12,622 nucleotides of DNA, from assembly GCF_000497445.1 (NCBI RefSeq), contig NZ_CM002285.1, forward strand, positions 3,842,629-3,855,250, given 5' to 3'. The notes under the pieces were generated by a model, which worked only from the letters and a program-made list of their open reading frames with translations, made no database searches and was not told the origin of the DNA. The DNA is from Streptomyces roseochromogenus subsp. oscitans DS 12.976 (GTDB taxonomy: Bacteria > Actinomycetota > Actinomycetes > Streptomycetales > Streptomycetaceae). A program made the position numbers and the translations under genes. Below are positions 6,701 to 12,622 of this stretch, one piece after another. Position 1 is the first letter of the stretch. Each line of letters opens with the position of its first letter.

Positions 6701-8596
6701 TCAGACCGCCCTCATCAGCAGGGTCGCGGCGACCAGGAGTGCCGCACCGCCGAACATCGAGACCGCGTAGGAGCGGGCGAAGCCGTTCTGGAGCCGGCGC
6801 AGCCGCCCGGACAGGCCGCCGAAGCTTGCCGCTGTGCCGTTGACGACACCGTCGACCAGGGTGTGGTCGACGTACACCAGGGAGCGCGTCAGGTGCTCGC
6901 CGCCGCGTACCAGGACCACATGGTTGAAGTCGTCCTGAAGCAGGTCGCGGCGGGCCGCGCGGGTGAGCAACGAGCCGCGCGGGGCGACGACGGGGACCGG
7001 CTTGCGGCCGTACTGCGCCCAGGCGATACCTACGCCGATGACCAGACACACCATGGTCGCGCTGGTGACCGTCCAGGCGCCCACCGGGGAGTGGCCCTCA
7101 CTGTGTCCGGTGACCGGCTCCAGCCAGTGCAGGAAGCGGTCGCCGACGCTGAAGAGGCCACCGGCGAGGACCGATCCGACGGCCAGCACGATCATCGGGA
7201 TCGTCATGACCCTCGGAGCCTCGTGCGGGTGCGGCTCGTTGCCGTTCTCGTCCGGCTGCCAGCGCTTCTCTCCGAAGAACGTCATCAGCATCACGCGCGT
7301 CATGTAGAAGGCGGTGATGGCCGCGCCCAGCAGGGCCGCGCCGCCGAGGATCCAGCCTTCGGTACCGCCCTTGGCGAAGGCCGCCTCGATGATCTTGTCC
7401 TTGGAGAAGAAGCCGGACAGGCCGGGGAAGCCGATGATGGCGAGGTACCCGAGGCCGAAGGTGATGAAGGTGACCGGCATGTACTGCCGCAGACCGCCGT
7501 ACTTGCGCATGTCGACCTCGTCGTTCATGCCGTGCATGACGGAGCCCGCGCCGAGGAACAGACCGGCCTTGAAGAAGCCGTGTGTCACCAGGTGCATGAT
7601 CGCGAAGACGTAGCCGATCGGGCCGAGGCCCGCCGCGAGGATCATGTAGCCGATCTGCGAATTGGTCGAGCCGGCCAGTGCCTTCTTGATGTCGTCCTTC
7701 GCGCAACCGACGATCGCACCGAAGAGGAGCGTGACCGCGCCGACGACGGTGACGGCGAGCTGGGCGTCCGGGGCCGCGTTGAAGATGGCTCCCGAGCGGA
7801 CGATGAGGTACACGCCCGCGGTCACCATCGTCGCCGCGTGGATCAGGGCCGAGACCGGGGTCGGGCCCTCCATGGCGTCACCGAGCCAGGACTGCAGCGG
7901 CACCTGGGCGGACTTGCCGCAGGCGGCGAGCAGGAGCAGCAGGCCGATGGCGGTGAGCCTGCCCTGGGAGGCCTCGGTCGCGTGGCCGAGGACGGGGCCG
8001 AAGGCGAAGGTGCCGTATGTCGTGAACATCACCATGACGGCGATCGACATCCCCATGTCGCCGACGCGGTTGACCAGGAAGGCCTTCTTCGCGGCGGTCG
8101 CTGCACTGGGCTTGTGCTGCCAGAAGCCGATCAGCAGGTACGAGGCGAGACCCACGCCCTCCCAGCCGACGTACAGCAGCAGGTAGTTGTCGGCGAGGAC
8201 GAGCAGGAGCATCGCCGCGAGGAACAGGTTCAGGTAGCCGAAGAAGCGGCGGCGGCGCTCGTCGTGCTCCATGTACCCGACCGAGTACAGGTGGATCAGC
8301 GAGCCGACGCCCGTGATGAGCAGGACGAACGTCATCGACAGCTGGTCCAGGCGGAGGGTGGCGTCCGCCTGGAAGCCGGCCACCGGGACCCAGCTGAACA
8401 GGTGCTTGATGAGGGTGCGGTGTTCGGCGTTCTTGCCGAGCAGGTCGGCGAAGAGGATCAGGCCGAACACGAAGGAGGCGGCCGACAGGAGCGTGCCGAT
8501 CCAGTGGCCGACGCGGTCGAGGCGCCGGCCGCCGGCCAGGAGGACGGCCGCTCCGAGCAGGGGCGCCGCGATGAGCAGCGCGATCAGGTTCTCCAC
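6701..8596 (-). CDS. nuoL: NADH-quinone oxidoreductase subunit L
   Basis: A 631-residue distal membrane subunit of complex I, the antiporter-like protein that also carries the long lateral helix. Conserved residues are Glu146 ([18 protein letters not shown]), Lys228 ([14 protein letters not shown]), His254 in [15 protein letters not shown], Lys343 (HGFFKAGLF) and Lys399 (SGFFSKDKI), close in number to the E. coli positions. The C-terminal 130 residues hold the lateral-helix region, a charged stretch (about 530-575) and a final membrane anchor. The start is GTG; GGAAG (8601-8605) is 4 nt upstream and an AAGGGG lies further up. It follows nuoK by 15 nt, the largest gap in the visible operon, and precedes nuoM by 5 nt. 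Length fits the family. Confidence 0.96.
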   Translation of the reverse strand: MENLIALLIAAPLLGAAVLLAGGRRLDRVGHWIGTLLSAASFVFGLILFADLLGKNAEHRTLIKHLFSWVPVAGFQADATLRLDQLSMTFVLLITGVGSLIHLYSVGYMEHDERRRRFFGYLNLFLAAMLLLVLADNYLLLYVGWEGVGLASYLLIGFWQHKPSAATAAKKAFLVNRVGDMGMSIAVMVMFTTYGTFAFGPVLGHATEASQGRLTAIGLLLLLAACGKSAQVPLQSWLGDAMEGPTPVSALIHAATMVTAGVYLIVRSGAIFNAAPDAQLAVTVVGAVTLLFGAIVGCAKDDIKKALAGSTNSQIGYMILAAGLGPIGYVFAIMHLVTHGFFKAGLFLGAGSVMHGMNDEVDMRKYGGLRQYMPVTFITFGLGYLAIIGFPGLSGFFSKDKIIEAAFAKGGTEGWILGGAALLGAAITAFYMTRVMLMTFFGEKRWQPDENGNEPHPHEAPRVMTIPMIVLAVGSVLAGGLFSVGDRFLHWLEPVTGHSEGHSPVGAWTVTSATMVCLVIGVGIAWAQYGRKPVPVVAPRGSLLTRAARRDLLQDDFNHVVLVRGGEHLTRSLVYVDHTLVDGVVNGTAASFGGLSGRLRRLQNGFARSYAVSMFGGAALLVAATLLMRAV

Positions 8597-8611
8597 GATT
8601 CTTCCGACCCC

Positions 8612-8911
8612 TTACAGCTTCATCAGGCTGGCGTCGTCGACCGAGGCCGAATGGCGGGTACGGAACAGCGACACGATGATCGCGAGGCCCACCACGACCT
8701 CCGCGGCGGCGACGACCATCGTGAAGAAGGCGATGATCTGGCCGTCGAGGTTGCCGTGCATCCGGGAGAAGGTGACGAACGCGAGGTTGCAGGCGTTCAG
8801 CATCAGCTCGATGCACATGAAGACCACGATGGCGTTACGCCGGATCAGCACGCCGGTCGCGCCGATCGTGAACAACAGGGCGGCGAGGTAGAGGTAGTTG
8901 ACCGGGTTCAC
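8612..8911 (-). CDS. nuoK: NADH-quinone oxidoreductase subunit K
   Basis: A 99-residue, three-helix membrane subunit of complex I, related to MrpC, in the membrane arm between NuoJ and the antiporter-like subunits. The two buried glutamates needed for proton transfer are present: Glu35 in [12 protein letters not shown] and Glu71 in [13 protein letters not shown], matching Glu36 and Glu72 of E. coli. Length is normal (E. coli 100). The start is GTG, overlapping the nuoJ stop by 4 nt (GTGA), with GAGGAGG in the end of nuoJ about 7 nt upstream. The stop is TAA, whereas the other nuo genes here use TGA. Confidence 0.96.
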   Translation of the reverse strand: MNPVNYLYLAALLFTIGATGVLIRRNAIVVFMCIELMLNACNLAFVTFSRMHGNLDGQIIAFFTMVVAAAEVVVGLAIIVSLFRTRHSASVDDASLMKL

Positions 8912-9750
8912 TTCGACGCCTCCTCGGGCCGCTTGAACGTCGCCGGTTCGATCTCCGTGCGCTCCAGGCGTTCCTCCGCGCGCTGTTCCAGCGCCCGCAG
9001 GTCGCCCAGCGCCTCGGCGGACACATCACGGATCTGGCCGCGCTCGCGCAGCGTCTTGTTGACGGTCAGCTCGGACGGGGTGCCGTCGGGGAGCAGGCCC
9101 GCGATGTCCACGGCGTTGTGCCGGGCGTAGACGCCAGGGGCGGGCAGCGGCGGGACGTGCGTGCCTTCGCGGACGCGCTGTTCTGCCAGCTCGCGCTGGG
9201 TCTTGGCGCGCTCGGTGCGCTCGCGGTGGGTGAGCACCATGGCGCCGACGGCGGCCGTGATCAGCAGGGCGCCGGTGATTTCGAAGGCGAAGACGTACTT
9301 GGTGAAGATGAGGGAGGCGAGGCCCTCCACATTGCCGTTCGCGTTCGCCTGGCCGGTGCCGTTGAACTCCTTCAGGGAGGCGTTGCCGATGCCCGTGAAG
9401 AGCAGGACGCCGAAGCCGACTCCACACAGAACGGCCAGCCAGCGCTGGCCCTTGATGGTCTCCTTCAAGGAGTCCGCGGCCGTGACACCGACGAGCATCA
9501 CCACGAACAGGAACAGCATCATGATCGCGCCGGTGTAGACGACGATCTGCACGATGCCCAGGAAGTAGGCGCCGTTGGCGAGGTAGAACACCGCCAGGAC
9601 GATCATGGTGCCGGCGAGGCAGAGCGCGCTGTGCACGGCCTTCTTCATGAAGACGGTGCACAGGGCGCCGATCACCGCGACGGTGCCGAGCACCCAGAAC
9701 TGGAAGGCCTCACCGGTGGAGGTCGCGTAGGCGGCGAGCTGCGGGCTCAT
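8908..9750 (-). CDS. nuoJ: NADH-quinone oxidoreductase subunit J
   Basis: A 280-residue membrane subunit of complex I. The first 175 residues carry five hydrophobic helices, including the conserved third-helix stretch [20 protein letters not shown] (about 66-85) that couples quinone chemistry to proton pumping. After the last helix there is a charged tail of about 105 residues (175-280), rich in Arg and Glu with a [13 protein letters not shown] segment; E. coli NuoJ (about 184 aa) lacks it. The ATG at 9750 overlaps the nuoI stop as ATGA and has GGAGG 7 nt upstream. The frame is open upstream to 10167, but that would be antisense-like shadow of nuoI in another frame. The C-terminus encodes the nuoK ribosome binding site. 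Confidence 0.95.
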   Translation of the reverse strand: MSPQLAAYATSTGEAFQFWVLGTVAVIGALCTVFMKKAVHSALCLAGTMIVLAVFYLANGAYFLGIVQIVVYTGAIMMLFLFVVMLVGVTAADSLKETIKGQRWLAVLCGVGFGVLLFTGIGNASLKEFNGTGQANANGNVEGLASLIFTKYVFAFEITGALLITAAVGAMVLTHRERTERAKTQRELAEQRVREGTHVPPLPAPGVYARHNAVDIAGLLPDGTPSELTVNKTLRERGQIRDVSAEALGDLRALEQRAEERLERTEIEPATFKRPEEASK

Positions 9751-10349
9751 GCGTCCACCTCCTGGTCCTCGGGCGTCTCTCCCTTGGAGACGGCGACCTG
9801 GCGGACCGTGCCGGGCGCGGCCTGTGTCACCAGGCCCCGGTAGTAGTCCTGTTCGTCGGTCCCCGGGAAAATCGCGTGGGGTGTGTCGACCATGCCCTCT
9901 TCGAGGCCGGCGAGGAGCTGTTCCTTGGTGTAGATGAGGTTGGCGCGGCTGGAGTCGGCCAGCTCGAACTCGTTGGTCATCGTCAACGCGCGCGTGGGGC
10001 ACGCCTCGATGCACAGGCCGCACAGGATGCAGCGGGCGTAGTTGATCTGGTAGACGCGGCCGTAGCGCTCGCCCGGCGAGTAGCGTTCCTCGTCGGTGTT
10101 GTCGGCGCCTTCCACGTAGATGGCGTCGGCGGGGCAGGCCCAGGCGCACAGCTCGCAGCCGACGCACTTCTCCAGGCCGTCCGGATGGCGGTTGAGCTGG
10201 TGCCGTCCGTGGAACCGCGGAGCCGTGGTCTTCTTCTGCTCCGGGTACTGCTCGGTCAGCCGCTTCTTGAACATGGCCTTGAAGGTCACGCCGAAGCCGG
10301 CCACGGGGTTCTGGAAACCGGGTTTGGTCTCCTTGGGCTCCTCAGCCAT
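9747..10349 (-). CDS. nuoI: NADH-quinone oxidoreductase subunit I (2x[4Fe-4S])
   Basis: A 200-residue ferredoxin-like subunit of the peripheral arm of complex I, carrying electrons on clusters N6a and N6b towards N2 and quinone. Two complete CxxCxxCxxxCP motifs are visible: Cys62, 65, 68, 72 and Cys107, 110, 113, 117. The N-terminal [12 protein letters not shown] stretch is the family's membrane-facing amphipathic segment. The C-terminal 75 residues are polar and somewhat longer than in E. coli (180 aa). The start at 10349 is set by an excellent AAAGGAGG 6 nt upstream. It overlaps the nuoH stop by 8 nt (ATGGCTGA). In-frame upstream starts (to 10409) lie inside nuoH and lack this site. The end overlaps nuoJ by 4 nt. 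Confidence 0.96.
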   Translation of the reverse strand: MAEEPKETKPGFQNPVAGFGVTFKAMFKKRLTEQYPEQKKTTAPRFHGRHQLNRHPDGLEKCVGCELCAWACPADAIYVEGADNTDEERYSPGERYGRVYQINYARCILCGLCIEACPTRALTMTNEFELADSSRANLIYTKEQLLAGLEEGMVDTPHAIFPGTDEQDYYRGLVTQAAPGTVRQVAVSKGETPEDQEVDA

Positions 10350-11706
10350 CAGACGCCTCCTTTCCATCCGAAGATCCGTCACTGACAGTGTCCGACCCAC
10401 CACTGACAATCAGCTCCCGCTCGCGGCGCGGGCGGCGCCTCGGCACCGGCGGCAGCTCCTGTCCGGGCAGCGGCGGTACCGGGAACCCGCCGGCCATCGG
10501 GTCGAATCCGGCCTGCTCGGCGTCGGGGCGCTCGGCCGTCCTGGCCTTCTCGCGGAACATGTCGGCGACGAAGGAGATCAGCAGCAGGGCGAGGACTCCG
10601 CCGCCGACGTAGAGGGCGATGTCAGCGAAGTCGTAATGCTCGTTGCGCAGGGCCCGTACGGTCGCCACCAGCATCAGCCACGTCACCGAGACCGGGATGA
10701 GGACCTTCCAGCCGAGCTTCATGAGCTGGTCGTAGCGGACCCGCGGGAGCGTGCCGCGCAGCCAGATGAAGAAGAACAGCAGCAACTGGACCTTGATCAC
10801 GAACCAGAGCAGCGGCCACCAGCCGTGGTTCGCGCCCGCCCAGAAGGAGCTGATCGGCCAGGGGGCGCGCCAGCCGCCGAGGAACAGGGTGGTCGACACA
10901 GCTGAGACCGTCACCATGTTCACGTACTCGGCGAGCATGAACATCGCGAACTTGATGGACGAGTACTCGGTGTTGAAGCCGCCGACCAGGTCGCCCTCGG
11001 ACTCCGGCATGTCGAAGGGGGCCCGGTTGGTCTCGCCGACCATCGTGACGATGTAGAGGATGAAGGAGACCGGCAGCAGCAGGATGTACCAGCGGTCGTG
11101 CTGCTGCTCCACGATCGTGGACGTCGACATCGACCCCGAGTACAGGAACACGGAGGCGAACGCGGCACCCATGGCGATCTCGTAGGAGATCATCTGCGCG
11201 CAGGAGCGCAGGCCGCCGAGGAGCGGGTACGTGGATCCAGAACTCCAACCCGCGAGGACGATGCCGTAGATGCCGACGGAGGCGACCGCGAGGACGTAGA
11301 GCATCGCGATCGGCAGGTCGGTGAGCTGCATCGTGGTGCGGTGGCCGAAGATCGAGATCTCGTTGCCGGCCGGGCCGAACGGGATCACCGCGATCGCCAT
11401 GAAGGCCGGGATGGCCGCGACGATCGGCGCGAGGACGTAGACGACCTTGTCCGCGCGCTTGACGATGACGTCTTCCTTGAGCATCAGCTTCACGCCGTCG
11501 GCGAGCGACTGGAGCATGCCCCAGGGGCCGTGCCGGTTGGGGCCGATGCGCAGCTGCATCCAGGCGACGACCTTGCGCTCCCACACGATGGAGAACAGCA
11601 CGGTCACCATCAGGAAGGCGAAGCAGAACACGGCCTTGATGACGACCAGCCACCAGGGGTCGCGGCCGAACATCGAGAGGTCTTCAGCTGCGAGGTACGG
11701 GCTCAT
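10342..11706 (-). CDS. nuoH: NADH-quinone oxidoreductase subunit H
   Basis: A 454-residue membrane subunit that forms the quinone-binding chamber at the junction of the two arms of complex I. Family signatures are clear: [20 protein letters not shown] (42-61), and [18 protein letters not shown] (224-241) with Glu225, Glu235 and Glu237 in the charged loop near the quinone channel. The family core ends near residue 355. Beyond it are an extra hydrophobic helix (about 363-380) and a soluble tail of about 75 residues with a proline-rich part ([19 protein letters not shown]) and a Ser/Gly/Asp-rich end. E. coli NuoH has about 325 residues, so this is an actinobacterial-type extension. The ATG at 11706 overlaps the nuoG stop as ATGA, with GGAGGTGGAGG upstream. 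The stop overlaps nuoI by 8 nt. Confidence 0.96.
   Translation of the reverse strand: MSPYLAAEDLSMFGRDPWWLVVIKAVFCFAFLMVTVLFSIVWERKVVAWMQLRIGPNRHGPWGMLQSLADGVKLMLKEDVIVKRADKVVYVLAPIVAAIPAFMAIAVIPFGPAGNEISIFGHRTTMQLTDLPIAMLYVLAVASVGIYGIVLAGWSSGSTYPLLGGLRSCAQMISYEIAMGAAFASVFLYSGSMSTSTIVEQQHDRWYILLLPVSFILYIVTMVGETNRAPFDMPESEGDLVGGFNTEYSSIKFAMFMLAEYVNMVTVSAVSTTLFLGGWRAPWPISSFWAGANHGWWPLLWFVIKVQLLLFFFIWLRGTLPRVRYDQLMKLGWKVLIPVSVTWLMLVATVRALRNEHYDFADIALYVGGGVLALLLISFVADMFREKARTAERPDAEQAGFDPMAGGFPVPPLPGQELPPVPRRRPRRERELIVSGGSDTVSDGSSDGKEASDG
10356..10363 (-). promoter_or_regulatory. ribosome binding site deciding the nuoI start
   Basis: The minus strand reads AAAGGAGG followed by 6 nt and the ATG at 10349. 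This near-perfect Shine-Dalgarno sequence inside the 3' end of nuoH selects this ATG over the in-frame ATG codons upstream. Confidence 0.8.
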
Positions 11707-12622
11707 GCCTCCACCTCCTCGGGGGCCTGTTCGGCGGGTGCCGCCGAGCCGATGCGGACGAGTGAGCCGGGCCGTGCCCCGGTGTCGGAGGCGACGCCCG
11801 CGCCGATGGAGTTCAGCGGGAGCCAGACCACCCGGTCCGGCATCTCGGTGATCCGCAGCGGGAGTTCGACGGTGCCGGTGGGGCCGGTGACGGCGAGGGC
11901 GTCGCCGTCCTTCACGCCCGCCTCGGCGGCCGTCGCCGCCGACACGCGCGCGTGGGCGGCGTGCCGGGTACCGGCGAGCGCCTCGTCACCCTCCTGGAGG
12001 ACGCCCTGGTCCAAGAGCAGCCGGTGCCCGGCGAGTACGGCCTCGCCGACGGCCGGGCGGGGCAGCACGCCGGCGTACTCCTGGGGTCCGGTGGCGCGCG
12101 GGCCGGCCCAGGAGCCGAGCCGGTCGATCTCCGCGCGCGTGGTGCGCAGATCCGGCAGGCCCAGATGGACGTCCATGGTGTCGGCCAGCATCTGCAGCAC
12201 GCGCGCGTCCGTCGGTGCCAGGCGGCGGGTCATCTGGTCGGGCTTGAGCGCGGCGTCGAAGAACCGCAGCCGGCCTTCCCAGTTGAGGAAGGTGCCCGCC
12301 TTCTCGGCGACCGCGGCGACCGGGAGGACGACGTCGGCATGCTCGGTGACCTCGCTGGGCCGCAGCTCCAGCGACACCAGGAAGCCGACGCCGTCGAGTG
12401 CTTCACGCGCGCGTGCCGGGTCGGGCAGGTCGGCGACCTCGACGCCGGCGACGACGAGTGCCGACAGTTCGCCGGTGGCGGCGGCCTCGACGATGTGGTG
12501 GGTGTCGCGGCCGTAGCGCAGCGGGAGTTCGGCGAGCCCCCAGGCGGCGGCGACCTCCTCCCGTGCGCGTGGGTCGGTCGCCGGGCGGCCGCCCGGCAGC
12601 AGCGACGGCACCGCGCCCGCCT
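11703..12622 (-). CDS. nuoG: NADH-quinone oxidoreductase subunit G, C-terminal part
   Basis: Partial gene: the 5' end lies beyond the right window edge, and 305 complete codons plus TGA are visible. NuoG is the large iron-sulfur subunit of the peripheral arm, with a molybdopterin-oxidoreductase-like domain that is structural in complex I. The visible part holds the end of that domain, with HADVVLPVAAVAEKAGTFLN followed by EGR, a hallmark of the NuoG/formate dehydrogenase family. It then has a C-terminal dinucleotide-binding-like domain (last about 110 residues, from HARVSAATAAEAGVKDGD to the end). The N-terminal iron-sulfur motifs are not in the window. The last codons (EEVEA) contain the ribosome binding site of nuoH, and the stop overlaps its ATG by 4 nt. 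Confidence 0.93.
   Translation of the reverse strand, partial: AGAVPSLLPGGRPATDPRAREEVAAAWGLAELPLRYGRDTHHIVEAAATGELSALVVAGVEVADLPDPARAREALDGVGFLVSLELRPSEVTEHADVVLPVAAVAEKAGTFLNWEGRLRFFDAALKPDQMTRRLAPTDARVLQMLADTMDVHLGLPDLRTTRAEIDRLGSWAGPRATGPQEYAGVLPRPAVGEAVLAGHRLLLDQGVLQEGDEALAGTRHAAHARVSAATAAEAGVKDGDALAVTGPTGTVELPLRITEMPDRVVWLPLNSIGAGVASDTGARPGSLVRIGSAAPAEQAPEEVEA

Noticed and set aside
6863..9130. 755-codon plus-strand open frame opposite nuoL, nuoK and nuoJ
   Set aside because: Low-complexity, charged product (Asp, Glu, Arg, Gln, His, Gly) typical of the strand opposite GC-rich membrane-protein genes; no domain, no plausible start signal.
9751..10167. N-terminal extension of NuoJ
   Set aside because: The open frame upstream lies within nuoI in another frame and reads as shadow; the ATGA overlap with GGAGG upstream marks the true start.
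11098..12516. 472-codon plus-strand open frame opposite nuoH and nuoG
   Set aside because: Shadow of two well-supported genes; no domain in the translation.

Overview
This window looks like chromosomal DNA from a high-GC actinobacterium, most likely Streptomyces or a close relative. The evidence is the very GC-rich third codon positions, GTG starts (nuoN, nuoK, nuoL), strong GGAGG ribosome binding sites, and proteins that read as the actinobacterial versions of their families. The content is mostly conserved core genome. I saw no mobile element, tRNA, rRNA, CRISPR array or clearly foreign island.

Layout from left to right. (1) 2-487, + strand: the C-terminal part of an M56 (BlaR1/MecR1-like) membrane zinc metallopeptidase, cut by the window edge. 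(2) 610-2592, - strand: a full-length RecQ-type DNA helicase (helicase core, zinc/RQC region, HRDC domain, acidic tail). (3) 2593-2803: a 211-bp divergent promoter region. It holds a good match to the actinobacterial DNA-damage promoter motif (RecA-NDp/PafBC type) facing recQ, a TTATCCACA DnaA-box-like nonamer, and a TAGTCT -10 candidate facing the next gene. (4) 2804-3403, + strand: an orphan Uma2/DUF820 PD-(D/E)XK nuclease-fold protein. (5) 3421-3460: a strong hairpin between convergent genes, probably a terminator. (6) 3478-12622, - strand: the distal part of the type I NADH dehydrogenase (complex I) operon, transcribed right to left as nuoG (partial), nuoH, nuoI, nuoJ, nuoK, nuoL, nuoM, nuoN.

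The nuo genes are packed for translational coupling. Stop and start codons overlap by 4 nt at G/H, I/J, J/K and M/N and by 8 nt at H/I; only K/L (15 nt) and L/M (5 nt) have gaps. NuoG and NuoI carry cofactors of the peripheral arm. NuoH links that arm to the membrane at the quinone site. NuoJ and NuoK lie next to it in the membrane, and NuoL, NuoM and NuoN are the antiporter-like proton-pumping subunits. The key charged residues of the membrane subunits are all present, so the complex should be functional.

I did not find a wholly new multi-gene system. The points most worth a second look are the predicted DNA-damage promoter of recQ, the SSB-tail-like acidic end of RecQ, the orphan Uma2 protein sharing that divergent promoter region, a DnaA-box palindrome inside the start of nuoN, and the long C-terminal extensions of NuoH and NuoJ.
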